From the NCBI RefSeq assembly GCF_023155275.1, contig NZ_JALMUV010000009.1, positions 62,001-126,000 on the forward strand: a DNA stretch of 64,000 bases, in the 5' to 3' direction. The position numbers and the translations under genes were made by a program. Within the stretch, counting starts at the first letter, position 1. Each line of letters starts with the position of its first letter. The notes beneath the pieces are model-generated. The model had not been told where the DNA came from. It ran no database searches and was given only the letters and a program-made list of their open reading frames with translations. This DNA is from Streptomyces rhizoryzae. Lineage in GTDB: Bacteria; Actinomycetota; Actinomycetes; Streptomycetales; Streptomycetaceae. Of the stretch, positions 62,492-64,000 are shown in pieces.

Positions 62492-63362
62492 GGCAGTTTC
62501 GTTTGGATCATCGGGCGGACCAGAGGAAGATGCCTGCGATGTGGAGGCCGGCGAGGTAGATGGTCGCGGTCTTTTCGTAGCGGGTGGCGATGCCGCGCCA
62601 CTGCTTGAGACGGTTGATGCACCGCTCGACGGTGTTGTGTTGCTTGTAGGTCTCGCGGTCGAAGGCCGGTGGCCTGCCGCCTTGGCTGCCGCGACGACCG
62701 GGATCACCGCCCGGATGCCGCGCTTGCGCAGGTGGTCATGGATCGCCCGGGAGGAGTAGGCCTTGTCGGCCAGGACCGCATCCGGTCGAGTCCGCGGTCT
62801 TCCGTGGCGGCGGGGAACGCGCAGGCAGGCCATCATCTCTGTGAAGGCGGGGGCGTCACCGGCTTGCCCGGCGGTGAGTACGAAGGCCAGGGGGCGGCAG
62901 CCTGCGTCCGCGGCAAGGTGGATCTTTGTGCTCAGTCCGCCGCGGGACCGGCCGATGGCGTGATCGGCCGGCTCTTTGGCTGGGGCCCCTTTTTGCGGGC
63001 CCCAGCCGCATGCTGGTGAGCCCGCACGATCGTGGAATCCACCGACACCACCCAGGTCAGGTCTTCGTCGGCGTCAGCCTGAGCCGTCAACGCGGTGAAG
63101 ACCCGCTCCCACGTCCCGTCCTGAGCCCACATCCGCAGCCGGTTATAGACACCTCGCCAGTTGCCGTACTTCTCCGGCAGATGCACCCACTGCGTCCCGG
63201 TCTGGAACTTGAAGGCGATCGCATCGATCACCTCCCGGTGATCACGCCAGCGTCCACCACGCTTCGGCGTCCGGTCCGGAAGCAACGGCTCGATTCGCGC
63301 TCACTGCACATCAGTTAATGCCACACCCAGACCAACGACCGACTGATCCAAACGAAACTGCC
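62492..63362 (-). mobile_element. IS5-family (IS427-like) insertion sequence, 871 bp
   Basis: Bounded by perfect inverted repeats: GGCAGTTTCGTTTGGATCA at the left (62492-62510) and its complement at the right (63344-63362). The dinucleotide TA is present at both borders (62490-62491 and 63363-63364), the usual target duplication of this group. It contains one transposase gene in two frames, now inactive. Size and two-frame layout are typical of IS427-type elements. Confidence 0.9.
62508..63324 (-). pseudogene. IS5-family transposase, doubly inactivated
   Basis: DDE-type transposase. OrfA (through about 62932) contains WRGVYNRLRMWAQDGTWERVF and the first Asp in VSVDSTIVRAHQHA; the AAAAAGGGG at 62986-62994 is the likely slippage site into OrfB (GGLSTKIHLAADAGCRPLAF, LADKAYSS with the second Asp). 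Two lesions: TGA at 63303-63301 replaces the Trp in LTDVQW..IEPLLPD, and near 62690 IPVVAA passes out of frame into GGRPPAFDRETYKQHNTVE, with about 10 codons lost. A TTA codon occurs near the start. Confidence 0.85.
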
Positions 63363-64000
63363 TAATTCAGCGCCGCGCCAGGCGTCCCCCCTTCGCGCGA
63401 ATCCGCCGATAGCGGATCCGATGAAAGGTGCTGTGGCGTCACAATCTCATCTCTCAGGGCTCGCAGGCTCTGAGCACGTTCCGGCTGACCGTAGCGGTCA
63501 AATATATGAGCCAGGCTGGTGACCAGGTGCTGGTGAGCGTCTCCGGGCAGGTCCCGCACGAAGTCCTGTAGCAGCACAGCCACTTGTACCCATGCGTTGT
63601 GTGGAGCATAAGAAGCCGCAGAGGCAACAAGCCTTTCAACCCGTGTCACAGTTTCCGTGTCGATGGCTTCAGGGTGGTCGAGGAACCAGTAGGCGAAAGC
63701 CAGAGATGGGTCGCTGAGTAGGGCATCACGCAGATCTTGAGCTCGTTGAAGGCGATGTTGGTCGTCGCGGGCACGTCGTTCGGCCTGGTGCTGGTCGCGT
63801 AGGAGAAGGTTGATGTCGGCGGCTTGGTGAGGGTCGGCAGTCAGCTGGACGCGGGCCCATAGCAGTCGGACGGGGGCATCCGGCATGTCGGCAGCCTGGC
63901 CCAGGCGGCTATTGATGGCTGCTTGGGCAGCCGCCTCCTGGCTGAGCTGCCGTTTTCCAGCGATTCCCTGGGCCACGTTCAGCACATGGGTGGCGGCCGC
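63362..64000 (-). CDS. accessory hypothetical protein, 3' part (truncated by window edge)
   Basis: An open frame from the edge to TAG at 63364-63362, 212 codons in the window. The sequence is alpha-helical and Gln/Arg/Ala-rich (NLLLRDQHQAERRARDDQHR, SLAFAYWFLDHPEAID, HLVTSLAHIFDRYGQPERA). I recall this type next to streptomycete mobile or regulatory genes; the missing N-terminus may carry a DNA-binding domain. The IS element inserted exactly in its stop codon, which was preserved. Confidence 0.65.
   Translation of the reverse strand, partial: AAATHVLNVAQGIAGKRQLSQEAAAQAAINSRLGQAADMPDAPVRLLWARVQLTADPHQAADINLLLRDQHQAERRARDDQHRLQRAQDLRDALLSDPSLAFAYWFLDHPEAIDTETVTRVERLVASAASYAPHNAWVQVAVLLQDFVRDLPGDAHQHLVTSLAHIFDRYGQPERAQSLRALRDEIVTPQHLSSDPLSADSREGGTPGAALN

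Overview
The window is a stretch of high-GC actinomycete chromosome, almost certainly from Streptomyces or a very close relative. The evidence is the strong GC bias at third codon positions, GTG starts, translationally coupled ATGA/GTGA junctions, an AfsR/SARP regulator, PDR-type and DUF397 proteins, and the combination glnII, malEFG, glnE, glnA2, nadE, panB and map, which I recall as a conserved streptomycete core neighbourhood. Assignments rest on motif reading and memory of protein families; no database search was possible.

Layout. 1-7.4 kb: end of an Rsm22-type methyltransferase gene, a small DUF6243-type gene divergent from a TetR gene across three copies of one operator, a primase/polymerase-domain protein, a lipoprotein, a roughly 1 kb G-rich gene-free stretch, heme oxygenase and methionine aminopeptidase. 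7.4-11.8 kb: a DapA-family aldolase and a FadR-type regulator facing each other across a near-perfect inverted repeat, followed by a sugar ABC transporter operon that has decayed by frameshifts and deletions. 11.8-24 kb: F420 reductase, site-2 protease, AfsR-like regulator, DrrAB-type exporter, panB, an MFS pump with its TetR repressor, and a membrane-anchored EEP phosphatase. 24-31.2 kb: a second MFS pump, nadE, a multicopper oxidase carrying a His-rich insert, a DUF998 protein and an alpha/beta hydrolase. 31.2-36 kb: glnA2 and glnE. 36-46 kb: a TetR relic, a PAP2 enzyme and a maltose/maltodextrin locus in which both the alpha-glucosidase and the LacI repressor are duplicated around malEFG. 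46-56.7 kb: a hydrolase-reductase-TetR operon, a sigma-like membrane protein, the olsB-olsA pair for ornithine lipid, a winged-helix regulator with a short upstream ORF, a rhomboid-like protein, and glnII preceded by a textbook GlnR box. 57-60.4 kb: an acyl-CoA-ligase-like enzyme, a small conserved protein and a PASTA-type membrane protein.

From about 60.6 kb to the end the composition becomes less GC-rich and gene density falls. This part looks like accessory DNA: a coupled pair of unrecognised genes, a small acidic ORF, a dead IS5-family element inserted in a stop codon, and a truncated gene of a type often found near mobile DNA.

Themes. Nitrogen metabolism (glnA2, glnE, glnII, nadE) and sugar uptake (mal locus and the decayed transporter) dominate. 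Neither sugar transporter has its own ATPase gene here, which fits the streptomycete habit of sharing one multi-sugar ATPase (MsiK) encoded elsewhere. Several genes appear to be leaderless, with a -10 box ending 6-7 bases before the start codon. No tRNA, rRNA or CRISPR array was found. I did not find a clearly new multi-gene system. The best candidates for undescribed biology are the coupled pair at 60.6-61.8 kb, the triple-operator DUF6243/TetR module, the His-rich multicopper oxidase and the mirror-image mal locus.
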